The notes: generated by a model not told the origin, from the letters alone. Counted from the first letter of the stretch, positions 35,171-44,791 are shown. The stretch: DNA of 58,957 bases from Dehalococcoidia bacterium (GCA_016930155.1 JAFGHL010000059.1:1-58957); one strand, 5' to 3'. A program made the numbers and translations.

Positions 35171-37327
35171 ATGGATCCCTTAGAAGGCCTCAATCCCGCT
35201 CAGAAAAGGGCTGTACAGACAGTGGAAGGCCCACTGCTGGTGTATGCCGGCCCGGGCAGCGGCAAAACACGGGTCATCGTTCACCGCATCGCCTACATGG
35301 TTTCCCACGCCGGTATCAACCCTCGACACATACTGGCTGTGACATTCTCCCGCCGCGCCGCTGCAGAGATGCAGAAGCGCCTTGCAGAAATGTTCGACAA
35401 ACCGCCTGCCGTGACAGTCAGCACCATCCATGCCGCCTGCCTGCGCATACTTGGCAGGGAAGGTGCGCCCGGCATGGGCGCCGGCTTCACCGTGTATGAC
35501 GACGAAGAGAGCAACAAGCTTATCAGACAATGTATAGTCAAAGCCGGATCGAACATCGAAGAAACCAACCTCCGCCGCATAAAAGGACTGATCAGCCGGC
35601 TAAAGATCGGCGGGGGCGATCCTGAATCCGCTGTTATTGGGGCAGAGCGCCTTGACGACGTATCCGCGACTATCTATCGCCTTTATCAGTCCGCCCTTAA
35701 GAAAAACCGCGCCCTGGATTACGACGATATGCTGGTTTTCACCAGCCGCCTGTTACAGGACAATCCTGATGTTTTACGGCGCTATCAACAGATGTTCAAA
35801 TATATCCTGGTCGACGAGTTCCAGGATACAAGCGGCCTTCAGTACCGCATAATCCGCATGCTGGGGTCCGGGCATGGCAATGTATGCGTCGTGGGAGATC
35901 CGGATCAGACGATATATTCCTGGAGACAGGCCGAGGTTCGCAACTCGGACATATTCCGCAGGGATTTCCCCGGCGCCGGAATCATCGATCTCGAGGAGAA
36001 CTATCGCTCGACGCTGACCATCGTGCAGGCGGCCAACGCGCTGATCGCGCGCAACAGCATGCGCAGAAGCAGGCGGTTATCTACATCGCGCGAGGCCGGC
36101 AGCCCCATATCCGTGGTACGGCTCAAGGACGGCAACGACGAAGCCCATTTCATCGCAACACGGATTAAAGCGCTGGCGGCCGAATCCGGCATGAAACTAT
36201 GCGATTTCGCCGTGCTCTATCGCATCAACGCGCAGTCACGGGAACTGGAAGATGCCTTCAATCTCGAGAAGATCCCGTACAGGCTGGCCATCGGCACGCC
36301 CTTTTACAAACGCCGGGAGGTGATGGACCTGGCCGCCTGGCTGAGAGTAATACGTAATCCCGCCGATGACGCTGCGTTCCTGCGCGTGATAAAACTGGCC
36401 GGCAAGGGCATCGGCCCCCAGACGCTGGCCCGGGTGCAGGATCTGGCCGCCAGAACAAGGGTTCATCTGCACCAGGCACTGGAGCAGGCCGTTGCGGGCG
36501 GGCTTCCTTCGCTCGGCCGGCCCGCCCGCAATTCAGCCGGACATTTCAACGCGCTCCTGCAGGAATTACGCACGCATAGCAGACATATCAGTTTAACGTC
36601 GCTGCTCAACCTGATTGTAGAGAGGACGGCCTACCTGGAGCACCTCAAAGGCGAGGACAATTCTGATGAACGACTGGAGAATGTACTGGAGCTCATTTCC
36701 CTGGCTGCGGCCTATGAACATCTCAATCCACCGACCGCCGTAAGCTCACTGCTGGGCAGGATCAGCCAGGCTTCCCAGGCCGCTGAGGCGCAGCATCCGC
36801 AGGACGCGGTCGTTTTCAATACGTTGCACGGGTCCAAGGGCTCTGAATTCCGTGTGGTTTTTATCGCCGGCGTTGAGGAGGGATTGCTGCCTCACAGCAG
36901 GTCATCGGACGAGCAGTCAAGGCTGGAGGAGGAGCGCAGGTTGTGCTATGTGGGCATATCCAGGGCCATGGACGATGTTTATCTGACATACGCTGAGAAA
37001 CGGCTGGCCCACGGCGAACTCAATTATCGAACGCCGTCCCGATTCTTACGGGAACTGCCCGGCTCACTGGTCGTCAGCCGAAATCTGGCCGGCCCCGTGC
37101 CGGTGAATCCGCTCGACTCGCAGCATCACTCACCGATTGAAACGCCCGCGCAGATTCCGGCCGTTTCGTTCAGGCCGGGAGATATTGTCCGGCATCGCAC
37201 GTTCGGGGAAGGAAGGGTAACGCGTGTGGTCAAACAGGCCAGAGATTTTCATGTTATAGTAGTTTTCGATAACTGCGGAGTGAAAACATTCCTCGGCAGC
37301 CTGGCTGCCCTTGAGAAAATAACTTGA
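35171..37327 (+). CDS. Second UvrD/PcrA-type DNA helicase
   Basis: 718 residues from ATG 35171, chosen because MDPLEGLNPAQKRAV lines up with the start of the upstream paralogue (MDILAGLNEAQREAV); a TTG at 35159 is the other option. All SF1A motifs are present (AGPGSGKTRVI, DEFQDTS, GDPDQTIYSWR, ENYRST, TLHGSKGSEFRVVF, VGISRAM) and the PcrA-type Tudor tail is kept (GDIVRHRTFGEGRV). It differs from copy 1 throughout, so the duplication is old. Likely an accessory repair helicase. Confidence 0.92.
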   Translation: MDPLEGLNPAQKRAVQTVEGPLLVYAGPGSGKTRVIVHRIAYMVSHAGINPRHILAVTFSRRAAAEMQKRLAEMFDKPPAVTVSTIHAACLRILGREGAPGMGAGFTVYDDEESNKLIRQCIVKAGSNIEETNLRRIKGLISRLKIGGGDPESAVIGAERLDDVSATIYRLYQSALKKNRALDYDDMLVFTSRLLQDNPDVLRRYQQMFKYILVDEFQDTSGLQYRIIRMLGSGHGNVCVVGDPDQTIYSWRQAEVRNSDIFRRDFPGAGIIDLEENYRSTLTIVQAANALIARNSMRRSRRLSTSREAGSPISVVRLKDGNDEAHFIATRIKALAAESGMKLCDFAVLYRINAQSRELEDAFNLEKIPYRLAIGTPFYKRREVMDLAAWLRVIRNPADDAAFLRVIKLAGKGIGPQTLARVQDLAARTRVHLHQALEQAVAGGLPSLGRPARNSAGHFNALLQELRTHSRHISLTSLLNLIVERTAYLEHLKGEDNSDERLENVLELISLAAAYEHLNPPTAVSSLLGRISQASQAAEAQHPQDAVVFNTLHGSKGSEFRVVFIAGVEEGLLPHSRSSDEQSRLEEERRLCYVGISRAMDDVYLTYAEKRLAHGELNYRTPSRFLRELPGSLVVSRNLAGPVPVNPLDSQHHSPIETPAQIPAVSFRPGDIVRHRTFGEGRVTRVVKQARDFHVIVVFDNCGVKTFLGSLAALEKIT

Positions 37328-37353
37328 GTTCACACCGATCTTCTCAGGAACTT

Positions 37354-38685
37354 ATGTTCCCCGCAAATTTCCTGTGGGGCGTGGGCACATCCGCCTACCA
37401 GATGGAGGGCGATAGCTTTAACACCCAGTGGTATGAGTTCGAGAAGGCTGACGGGATCAGGACCGGGGACGCCAGCGGAAAGTCGTGCAACTGGTGGCAT
37501 AACGCGGAGAAGGATTTCGACATCGCGCAGTCCATGGGGCTGAATTCACTGCGTCTGTCGGTGAGCTGGGCCAGGATCGAGCCCGAGCCGGGCTTGTTCA
37601 ATCCACGCGCGATCGAACGTTACCGCCAGATGCTGACCGCGCTGGTCGAACGCGGAATCCGTCCCATAGTCTGCCTTCATCACTTCGCCCACCCCGTGTG
37701 GTTCGAGAAGAAAGGCGCCTTTCTCTCCAAAGATTGCGTGGCGGATTTCTCGCGTTTTGTTAAATTCACGGTGTATGAGCTCAGCGACTATTGCAGCGAC
37801 TGGCTGACCTTCAACGAACCGAACATCTATGGCATCGAGGGGTATGTGGACGGGAGCCACCCTCCGGCATTGCATGACCACCTGATCCAGTATTTCAAAG
37901 TGCTGGGCAACATGGGGCTTTGCCACGGCTCGGCCTATCACATCATCCATAACCTGCAGCCCCAGGCCAGCGTCAGCTTTGCCAACCATTTCCTGATATT
38001 CACCGCTGCCAAGACACAGGTTTTCGACGGGCTTGCTGTGCGCGCGGCCAGGGACTCTTTTAACAATATATTCATCAACATGGTGACGGGCACGCGTGCC
38101 CCGCTGTTCAGCGGTATCGACAAACGGCTTGACGAGATTAAGGATACCTGGGACTACGTGGGCGTGAATATCTACGGCGGCGTGGATGTCGCCTTCGACA
38201 TAACCAAGCCCAAGACCGGCTTTGTGCGGCGCATCGCTCCACCCAGAGGGCGAACGGGGGACCTTCTGCCCGACGGCGTACCCATGTTCGGAGAGATCTA
38301 CCCGCAGGGCATAAGGATCGTGGTGGAGAGGCTGGCAAAATACGGCAAGCCCTTCTTCATACTGGAAAACGGTGTGCCGGACCGGGACGATAAGCTGCGT
38401 CCCTGGGTGATCGCCACGGCGGTCAGGACCATGCACGACCTGATCAAGGAGGGGCATAAGATACTCGGCTACCACCACTGGTCACTGGTGGATAACTTCG
38501 AATGGGCTCTGGGTTACTCCATGAAATTCGGCCTGGTGTCTTTAGATCCTGTGACGCAAGAGAGGAAGCCGCGGCCCTCGGCTGCATTTTACGGTGAGAT
38601 AGCCCGGGCCAACGCCCTGACAGCCGATATGGTGAAGAAATACGTCCCGGAAGTGATGGATGAGATTTTCCCTTCTTCCGGTTAA
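37354..38685 (+). CDS. Glycoside hydrolase family 1 (beta-glucosidase-like)
   Basis: 443 residues from ATG 37354 (AGGA just upstream); a TTG at 37324, overlapping the helicase stop, would add ten residues. FPANFLWGVGTSAYQMEG is the GH1 N-terminal signature (quoted in parts: FLWGVGTSAYQ). Acid/base Glu155 lies in TFNEPN and nucleophile Glu338 in LENG. Retaining hydrolysis of beta-glucosides or beta-galactosides in the cytoplasm. No sugar transporter is nearby. Terminator follows. Confidence 0.92.
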   Translation: MFPANFLWGVGTSAYQMEGDSFNTQWYEFEKADGIRTGDASGKSCNWWHNAEKDFDIAQSMGLNSLRLSVSWARIEPEPGLFNPRAIERYRQMLTALVERGIRPIVCLHHFAHPVWFEKKGAFLSKDCVADFSRFVKFTVYELSDYCSDWLTFNEPNIYGIEGYVDGSHPPALHDHLIQYFKVLGNMGLCHGSAYHIIHNLQPQASVSFANHFLIFTAAKTQVFDGLAVRAARDSFNNIFINMVTGTRAPLFSGIDKRLDEIKDTWDYVGVNIYGGVDVAFDITKPKTGFVRRIAPPRGRTGDLLPDGVPMFGEIYPQGIRIVVERLAKYGKPFFILENGVPDRDDKLRPWVIATAVRTMHDLIKEGHKILGYHHWSLVDNFEWALGYSMKFGLVSLDPVTQERKPRPSAAFYGEIARANALTADMVKKYVPEVMDEIFPSSG

Positions 38686-38698
38686 TAACGGGAAATAG

Positions 38699-38729
38699 AA
38701 GAGGCGGCGGGTGTACCCGCCGCCTCTTT
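38699..38729. terminator. Bidirectional terminator between GH1 and secreted repeat protein genes
   Basis: 13-bp GC-rich stem (38699-38711 with 38716-38728), 4-nt loop, short TTT on the plus strand and a TTCTATTT run on the minus strand. Confidence 0.75.
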
Positions 38730-38755
38730 ATCAGTGCTGATTGTATGATTCTGTG

Positions 38756-39310
38756 TTACTTTGTGCCGCCGCGCAGCTGGCAGGGCGGGCCTCCGGCCGG
38801 CTTCTCGGGTTTGGGCCATTCGACTGCCGGCTTCTGCGCAATCCAGGCCTTGTAAGCATCGTACTGAGACTGCGTTATTTTGCCGTCCTTGAGAAGCTTG
38901 TCCAGCATGTCAGTGTTGGCTCCTCCAAAGAACGGGAAGCCGGGCATATCGGCCGGTTTTGCACTGAGCCAGGCTTTATAGGCATCCGCCTGCTCCTGCG
39001 TCAGTTTGCCGTCAGTAACCAGTTTGGCAAACATATCGTCCTGGCGGGCCTGCTGCTCTTCCAGCATCACCTGTTTGAAGGCGTCCTGCAGAGCAGCCTT
39101 ATCGATATTGAGCTTGGCTGCGACCTTGTCAAGTATATCGCTGTTGAAGGAAGCGCTCGGGCCTTTCCCGTGCTGGGCGCCCGGCGGCATTCCGGCAGGC
39201 GCCGTTGCGGTAGCATGCGTGTTATCCGCATTAACGGCGGTCATTACGCCGGTTATCAGCAATACTACCGCAAGCATCCCGGCAGCCAGGGCTAAGACTT
39301 TTTTCCACAT
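38756..39310 (-). CDS. Secreted protein with two helical repeats (DUF2680-like)
   Basis: 184 residues. Signal peptide or anchor at residues 5-27. Two repeats of about 28 residues share the pattern D-M-hydrophobic-K-L-DGK-T-Q-DAYKAW-KP (KLVTDGKLTQEQADAYKAWL and KLLKDGKITQSQYDAYKAWI), linked by an Asp/Pro/Gly-rich spacer with PGFPFFGG. An upstream DKVAAKLNIDKAAL helix pair resembles DUF2680/YckD. Function unknown; it is probably on the cell surface. ATG with AGGAGG. Confidence 0.7.
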   Translation of the reverse strand: MWKKVLALAAGMLAVVLLITGVMTAVNADNTHATATAPAGMPPGAQHGKGPSASFNSDILDKVAAKLNIDKAALQDAFKQVMLEEQQARQDDMFAKLVTDGKLTQEQADAYKAWLSAKPADMPGFPFFGGANTDMLDKLLKDGKITQSQYDAYKAWIAQKPAVEWPKPEKPAGGPPCQLRGGTK

Positions 39311-39502
39311 ATGAATCCTCCTTTTGAGTGGAACTACTGAGGCTTTTTTCCTCAGTTACATACAGAATACAGGCAAATTATTAGTAAATTATTTGTACAT
39401 TTTAAATGTTCTCCCGATTTCCATTGACTCGCCGTTCAATCGGTGATAGATTATGCAGGGTCTTTTTCCCGCGTCAATATTGCTTAATACAGGGGGTGCC
39501 GT

Positions 39503-40594
39503 ATGCTTTCGTTCAGCCCGTCTGAAGAACAGCAAATGATCGTCAATACGGTCAAACAATTCGCCAATGACGTCATGCGCAAGAAATTCCGCGAGTGCGA
39601 TGAGGAGGGGCAGATACCTGACGAGATCATCAATACTGCCTGGGATCTGGGACTTGTTGTCAGCTGTATTCCCGAGGCCTATGGAGGCGCAGGCTGGGAG
39701 CACTCGGCGCTCACAGGCACCTTGCTGGCTGAGGAGCTGGCCTGGGGCGACCTTTCCATGGCTATGCACATCCTCAGCCCCTGGCTGGGCATATTACCGA
39801 TAGTGGAAATGGGCAGCGAGGAACAGAAGAAAAAATACCTGCCCTCTGTCTGCGGGAGCAAGTTCACCGCTGCTTCGGCTGCTTTCATCGAACCTAAACA
39901 TGATTTCGATTGCAATGATTTTGATACCTTAGCTAAAAAGAGCGGCGGCTATACTCTCAATGGCGATAAGTGCTTTGTTCCGCTGGCCCCCGATGCCGCC
40001 TTCACGCTGGTTTATGCCAGGGAAGGCAATTCGTCACAGTGCTTCATAGTGGACAGGGGGACCAAAGGCTTCAACATCGGGGAGCGCGAGAAGAACATGG
40101 GTATCAAAGCCTTGGCCACCTATGAGGTTTCATTGAAGGACTGCAAAATACCTGCCGATAAAAAGCTGGGCGGTGACCGCGGCTGCGATTTCAAACGCCT
40201 GGCCAACCTCTCCCGCGTCGCACTGGCCGGCCTGGCGGTAGGCCTGGCCCGCGGCGCTTTTGAATTCTCCAGGGATTATGCCAAAGACCGCCATGCCTTC
40301 GGTGATCCCATAGCCTCACGCCAGGCCATTGCCTTCATGCTGGCCGAGATGGCTATCGAGATAGACGCGGCCCGGCTGCTCAACTGGGAGGCGGCCTGGC
40401 TGCTGGACAAGAAAGAGGAGGCCACCCGCGAATGCTGCCTGGCCAAAACCTATGCCGACAATATGGTGATGCAATGCACGGACTATGGCGTGCAGGTCAT
40501 GGGTGGCCACGGCTATATACGTGACAATCCCGTAGAGATGTGGTTCCGCAACGGCCGCGGTTTCGTGACCTTCACCGGCCTGGCCATAGTTTAA
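39503..40594 (+). CDS. Acyl-CoA dehydrogenase family protein, subunit lacking the usual catalytic Glu
   Basis: 363 residues, shorter than most. The FAD/acyl-CoA dehydrogenase fold is complete (EAYGGAGWEHSALTGTLLAEEL, quoted in part: PEAYGGAG; RHAFGDPI; GVQVMGGHGYIRDNPVE). At the C-terminus, where the base Glu usually sits in YEGT, this protein reads FVTFTGLAIV and ends, and the alternative isovaleryl-CoA dehydrogenase-type Glu position holds a Ser by my alignment. It is encoded 15 bp before a second, complete dehydrogenase, which suggests a heteromeric enzyme. Confidence 0.88.
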   Translation: MLSFSPSEEQQMIVNTVKQFANDVMRKKFRECDEEGQIPDEIINTAWDLGLVVSCIPEAYGGAGWEHSALTGTLLAEELAWGDLSMAMHILSPWLGILPIVEMGSEEQKKKYLPSVCGSKFTAASAAFIEPKHDFDCNDFDTLAKKSGGYTLNGDKCFVPLAPDAAFTLVYAREGNSSQCFIVDRGTKGFNIGEREKNMGIKALATYEVSLKDCKIPADKKLGGDRGCDFKRLANLSRVALAGLAVGLARGAFEFSRDYAKDRHAFGDPIASRQAIAFMLAEMAIEIDAARLLNWEAAWLLDKKEEATRECCLAKTYADNMVMQCTDYGVQVMGGHGYIRDNPVEMWFRNGRGFVTFTGLAIV

Positions 40595-40609
40595 TAAGGA
40601 GGCAAAGCA

Positions 40610-41791
40610 ATGATTGATTTTGAATTGTCCGCCGAAGAGAAGGCCAAAATACGGGAAGCGCAAGAAGTGGCGGAGAAAAAATTCCGCCCCGTAAGCCGTT
40701 ATTACGACGAGCATGAGCACGAGGAGCCGCAGGAGATCATCGATTTCATGTGGGAAAACCGGGGCAAGGGCTTCGTGACCGGGCTGGGAGTTGTAGGCGC
40801 ACTCATGGTTGAGGAGCTTTGCTGGGGCGACGCGGGGCTTTACCTGGCCAGCCCCGGACCGGGGCTGGGCGGCGCCGCCGTCTTCGCCGCCGGCACAAAA
40901 GAGCAGTGGGGCAAGTTCCTGGCACGGTTCAACGAAGGCAAGCCCAAGTGGGGCGCGATGGCCATGACCGAGCCGGGCTGCGGCTCGGACACGTCGGCCA
41001 TCCAGGCCACCGCCACGCGTGACGGCGACTGCTGGGTGCTGAACGGAGAGAAGATATTCGTAACCATGGGCCACCGCGCACTCGACCTTTCCGAGGGCAT
41101 TATAGTGGTGTGGGCCTCCGTGGATAAGTCGGCGGGCAGAGCCGGCATGAAATCTTTCGTGGTCGAGGCCGGCACACCTGGTATGAAAGTGGAGAAGAAG
41201 GAGAAAAAGCTGGGCATCAAGGCGTCCGATACTGTAACCGTAACCTTTGATAACTGCCGCATACCTTTCAGCAACATCCTGGGCAAGGCCGAGGTCAAGA
41301 GCAAGACCGAAGGCTTCAAGGGCGCCATGGCCACCTTCGATGTCACGCGTCCCATGGTGGCGGCGCAGGCGCTGGGTGTCACCCGAGCCGCGCTGGACAT
41401 GCTCCGCGATGAGATCGATAAGAGGGGGATCAAGATACGATACGACCTGCCGCGCAGCAAACAGACCGCCCTGGAACATGATTTCATCGAGATGGAGGCG
41501 AACTGGAGAGCGGCCCACCTGCTTATGATACGCGCCATGTGGCAGCTCGGCAGCGGCCAGTCCAACGCCCTGGAGGCATCCATGTCCAAGGCTAAAGCCG
41601 GACGCGCCGCCACGTTGATTACACAGAGGGCGGTGGAGCTGATGGGGCCTCTGGGCTACTCGCGCAAAAACCTCTTCGAGAAGTTCATGCGGGATGCCAA
41701 GATCAACGACATCTTCGAAGGAACCGGGCAGATAAATACACTGGTGGTTGCCCGCCGCCTGCTCGACTATACGCGAGACCAGCTTAAATAA
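40610..41791 (+). CDS. Acyl-CoA dehydrogenase family protein, complete active site
   Basis: 393 residues. MTEPGCGSDTSAIQ, the FAD-binding loop, and MRDAKINDIFEGTGQI with catalytic Glu370 are all in place. It dehydrogenates an acyl-CoA at alpha-beta carbons and passes electrons to ETF, whose genes are not in the window. AAGGAGG ribosome site, 15 bp after the upstream partner. The next gene is on the other strand. Confidence 0.93.
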   Translation: MIDFELSAEEKAKIREAQEVAEKKFRPVSRYYDEHEHEEPQEIIDFMWENRGKGFVTGLGVVGALMVEELCWGDAGLYLASPGPGLGGAAVFAAGTKEQWGKFLARFNEGKPKWGAMAMTEPGCGSDTSAIQATATRDGDCWVLNGEKIFVTMGHRALDLSEGIIVVWASVDKSAGRAGMKSFVVEAGTPGMKVEKKEKKLGIKASDTVTVTFDNCRIPFSNILGKAEVKSKTEGFKGAMATFDVTRPMVAAQALGVTRAALDMLRDEIDKRGIKIRYDLPRSKQTALEHDFIEMEANWRAAHLLMIRAMWQLGSGQSNALEASMSKAKAGRAATLITQRAVELMGPLGYSRKNLFEKFMRDAKINDIFEGTGQINTLVVARRLLDYTRDQLK

Positions 41792-41796
41792 ACGGG

Positions 41797-42483
41797 TCAG
41801 GGCTTAACGAAGAACTTGCGCCAGACCTGCCCGCCGGTAAACGGGCCACCGTGACCGGCATAGAAAATCTTGGGCCTCCTGTCCAGGACGTCCTGGATGC
41901 TTTTAGTTGCCGTTTCGATATCCTGGCAAATATAGGGGAAGCCAGGTGTACTCTTTCTCAAAAGCCCGCCGAATATCATATCTCCCACCAGCGCGCAGCC
42001 TCCGGCCAGCAAGACTGATACCGATCCCGGGGTGTGTCCGGGTGTGGGTATTATCTTTCCCTCGATTCCGTAATCGCGCAGGTCCATCTCGCCCTCCACC
42101 AACAGCTGGGGCTCCATCCCCTGTATTTTCGGTTTGACCATATTGGACATGGCGACCATGAACCTTCCCCTGCCACCCACCGGGCAGAGCGGCGGATTTA
42201 CTCCCGTCCTCAACGCTTCGGCGTCCGCTTTATGTATCGCCACAGGAGCGCCCGTCTTTTCCCTGAGGTAAGCCGCGCTGCCCGTATGATCATGGTGCCC
42301 GTGTGTAATTATGATGAGAGAGATGTCATCCGGTCTGATATCGTGGCGGCTCATGGTTTTCAATATTTTGTCGCCGTAGCCGGGAAAGCCGGTGTCTACG
42401 ATGATCGACCGTTCGGCGCGCACGATAAAGGCATTTACGATCGCTGACGTGACCGCGAAAACTTCCTGCTTAACTCCTGCCAT
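41797..42483 (-). CDS. MBL fold metallo-hydrolase
   Basis: 228 residues from ATG 42483, which has AGGGGG upstream; the frame runs on to 42555 but that start lacks support. THGHHDHTG binds the two metals; further ligands are in TPGHTPG and GHGGP. Metallo-beta-lactamase fold, glyoxalase II-like, hydrolysing an ester or thioester. Its stop is 5 bp from that of the converging dehydrogenase gene. Confidence 0.87.
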   Translation of the reverse strand: MAGVKQEVFAVTSAIVNAFIVRAERSIIVDTGFPGYGDKILKTMSRHDIRPDDISLIIITHGHHDHTGSAAYLREKTGAPVAIHKADAEALRTGVNPPLCPVGGRGRFMVAMSNMVKPKIQGMEPQLLVEGEMDLRDYGIEGKIIPTPGHTPGSVSVLLAGGCALVGDMIFGGLLRKSTPGFPYICQDIETATKSIQDVLDRRPKIFYAGHGGPFTGGQVWRKFFVKP

Positions 42484-42560
42484 GTCTGCCCCCTGTGATA
42501 TCAGGCCAGTATGCCCTGAAATCTTCTCATGTCGTTGTATCGTATCATATATCACTAAAT

Positions 42561-43010
42561 TTAGGTATCTGTTTTCGTCAGCAAATCGAATCCGCTTGAT
42601 TCGTCCGGCAGGCGCGCCATGCTTACTCCCAGAATCTCACATAGTATGACTTCTCCCACCAGCCAGGTTTTAACCCCTGTTCTCAGGCATCCCGTGATGG
42701 TCGCGCCTGCCCTGCCCAGTGCGGCATGGATGTGCAGGGAGGGCAAGCCGTCCTTATCAGGCGCCAGCACTCCCAGGCCCACCAGTTCGTGAACGCCATC
42801 CACAGGAATCAGCATAGGATCTATCGGCAGTTCACGGTTATGGCGGGGGCCCGCCACTATTTTGCCGCTGCCGATACCGCCCACCAGTACGGCCTGTGCC
42901 AGGGAAATTTTCTTCTCTTCAGCAAACCGCTCGATGCAACCGGGCAGCTCATCACCATCATTCAGCCTGAGTACAAAAATGCGCCCGATCTTGCCTTCGC
43001 TGTATTTCAT
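42561..43010 (-). CDS. PPC/DUF296 domain protein
   Basis: 149 residues. Plant-and-prokaryote-conserved domain with LHIHAALGR, whose His pair probably binds a metal, and the following ITGCLRTG. The bacterial members form trimers; function is unknown and no AT-hook is seen. It precedes the MBL gene on the same strand by 77 bp, so the two may be co-transcribed. GAGG ribosome site. Confidence 0.85.
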   Translation of the reverse strand: MKYSEGKIGRIFVLRLNDGDELPGCIERFAEEKKISLAQAVLVGGIGSGKIVAGPRHNRELPIDPMLIPVDGVHELVGLGVLAPDKDGLPSLHIHAALGRAGATITGCLRTGVKTWLVGEVILCEILGVSMARLPDESSGFDLLTKTDT

Positions 43011-43150
43011 ATTCCAACCTCGTTTGTCACCGGTCTCTTTATTTAATCCTAATCCATATTATGGTAAATGCGGCATCAAGGCAATTACATGCCTTGTTAT
43101 CACCGGCCTTTTAGCTTAAAATACTGTCGATTTAAGGTTATGGGGTAGGA

Positions 43151-43495
43151 ATGGACACACTGGTAAATATCCTGGAATACATCTCCATAAGCATCGGTAT
43201 AGTCGGTATATTCATCGTGCTGTGGGGAGTGATTGTTGGACTGGTGGAATTCATGCACGCTCAAATCATACACCTTGGCAGGCAAAAGAAATCGCTGCCT
43301 CTGGAAAAGATACGTATCGAACTGGGCCGCTATCTGCTGCTGGGGCTGGAGTTTCTCATCGCAGCGGATATAATCCGCACCATCGTCAAGCCGAGCCTGG
43401 AGGAGGTGGCCGTTCTGGTGGCAATCGTCGCCATCAGGACGGTGATCAGCTATTTTCTCAACAAAGAGATCGAGCGGCTCGGGCACACTAAATGA
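43151..43495 (+). CDS. DUF1622 family membrane protein
   Basis: 114 residues, three membrane helices (about 5-35, 60-75, 85-105) with a charged loop between the first two, and GRYLLLGLEFLIAADIIRTI typical of DUF1622 (in part: LLLGLEFLIAADI). Small inner-membrane protein of unknown function, common across bacteria. ATG after GGGGTAGGA. Confidence 0.88.
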   Translation: MDTLVNILEYISISIGIVGIFIVLWGVIVGLVEFMHAQIIHLGRQKKSLPLEKIRIELGRYLLLGLEFLIAADIIRTIVKPSLEEVAVLVAIVAIRTVISYFLNKEIERLGHTK

Positions 43496-43524
43496 AGTAA
43501 AGACATTAAAGAGGAGGACCGCAA

Positions 43525-44748
43525 ATGAAAATTGCTGAGATCGAGCTGTTTCACCTCAATATCCCCCTGAAGGAGACATTCTGGCCGACGTGGATACCCG
43601 GCTACCCTCAGACGCATAACCGGTTTACTCTGATCAGGATACGGACTGACGACGGCATCGAGGGCTACTCAGCCGGCACGGCAATGGGCATCGAGCGGCA
43701 GGGTTTGGGAGACCTGCTGGGTGGCTATTTATTGGGCTCCGATCCTTCGGACATCGACCGCATACAGAGCCTCTTAAAGCAGGCGGGTATCCTGGGCTGG
43801 CTGAACTTCTGGATTGAGCCTGCCTGCTGGGACATCATAGGCAAGGCTAAAGGCAAGCCGGTCTACGAACTCCTGGGCGGCGCCGCCAGGCCGATCGAGG
43901 TTTACAACTCCTTCGGCGAGTTACACGAGCCCGGCCCGCGCATACAAGAGCTGCTGGCCTTGAAAGAGAAGGGCTTTAAAACCTTTAAACTGCGTGCCAA
44001 GGCCAAAGAGTTTAAAGACGATGTACGGCTGATCGAAGAGGTGCGTAAGGGTGTCGGCCCCGATCCGATCATTGGCATGGACGCCAACCAGGGCTGGCTG
44101 GTCTCCATCGTCGACCGCATACCGGCCTGGGACCTTAAGCGCGCCACCGACTTTGCCAGGGCCTGCGCCGACAACAAAATCGAGTGGCTGGAGGAGCCGC
44201 TGGACTGGCACGACTATGACGGGCTGGCCGCCCTCAAGAAAGTATCGCCGGTAAAAATAGCAGGCGGGGAGCTTAACCATGGGTGGGACGAGATCAAAAT
44301 AATGTTCGAGAAGGACTGCTTCCACATTTACCAGCCGGATGCGACATTTGCCGGCGGCATTCAGCAGGTTATGAAGGTTATCGACGCCTGCCACAAGCAC
44401 AATCGCATCTTTTCACCGCATACCTGGACCAGCGGCATCGGCTTCTACATCGGCTGGAACCTGGTGCTGGCCGATAAAGGCAACACCCACCCGTTGGAAT
44501 ACCCCAACGAACCGCCCTCCTGGATACCCGAGTACCGCGAGGGCATCATCGAGCCTATCATCCCCGACAAAAACGCCATGCTGCAGCCCTTCACACGCCC
44601 GGGGCTGGGCTTCGAGATCGACAAAAAGCTGCTTAAAAAGTACGGCACGCGCTTCTACCACCAGACGGAGAAAGGGCTGGCCTTCAAGGTAATCCGCGAG
44701 AAGGGGCTCAAGACGGCTCTGGATCTAAAGAAGCGGAAAGAAGGGTAG
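43525..44748 (+). CDS. Mandelate racemase/muconate lactonizing enzyme family protein (enolase superfamily), A
   Basis: 407 residues. N-terminal capping domain, then barrel with KLRAK (base), Mg ligands Asp in IGMDANQG, Glu in LEEPLDW and Glu in GGELNH, Asp in QPDATFAGG and His in SPHTW. The Asp-His dyad places it in the mandelate racemase/sugar-acid dehydratase subgroup. It abstracts the proton next to a carboxylate; substrate unknown. AGGAGG ribosome site, 29 bp after DUF1622. Confidence 0.88.
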   Translation: MKIAEIELFHLNIPLKETFWPTWIPGYPQTHNRFTLIRIRTDDGIEGYSAGTAMGIERQGLGDLLGGYLLGSDPSDIDRIQSLLKQAGILGWLNFWIEPACWDIIGKAKGKPVYELLGGAARPIEVYNSFGELHEPGPRIQELLALKEKGFKTFKLRAKAKEFKDDVRLIEEVRKGVGPDPIIGMDANQGWLVSIVDRIPAWDLKRATDFARACADNKIEWLEEPLDWHDYDGLAALKKVSPVKIAGGELNHGWDEIKIMFEKDCFHIYQPDATFAGGIQQVMKVIDACHKHNRIFSPHTWTSGIGFYIGWNLVLADKGNTHPLEYPNEPPSWIPEYREGIIEPIIPDKNAMLQPFTRPGLGFEIDKKLLKKYGTRFYHQTEKGLAFKVIREKGLKTALDLKKRKEG

Positions 44749-44791
44749 TAACCAATAATATATTAAATACCTAGCACTTTGTTTGGAACCT

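Noticed and set aside
39372-39391. Direct repeat AAATTATT in the gap before the first acyl-CoA dehydrogenase
   Set aside because: Short, low complexity and without a link to a promoter.
40316-41518. 400-codon antisense frame over the acyl-CoA dehydrogenases
   Set aside because: No domain and no start signal; shadow of the sense genes.
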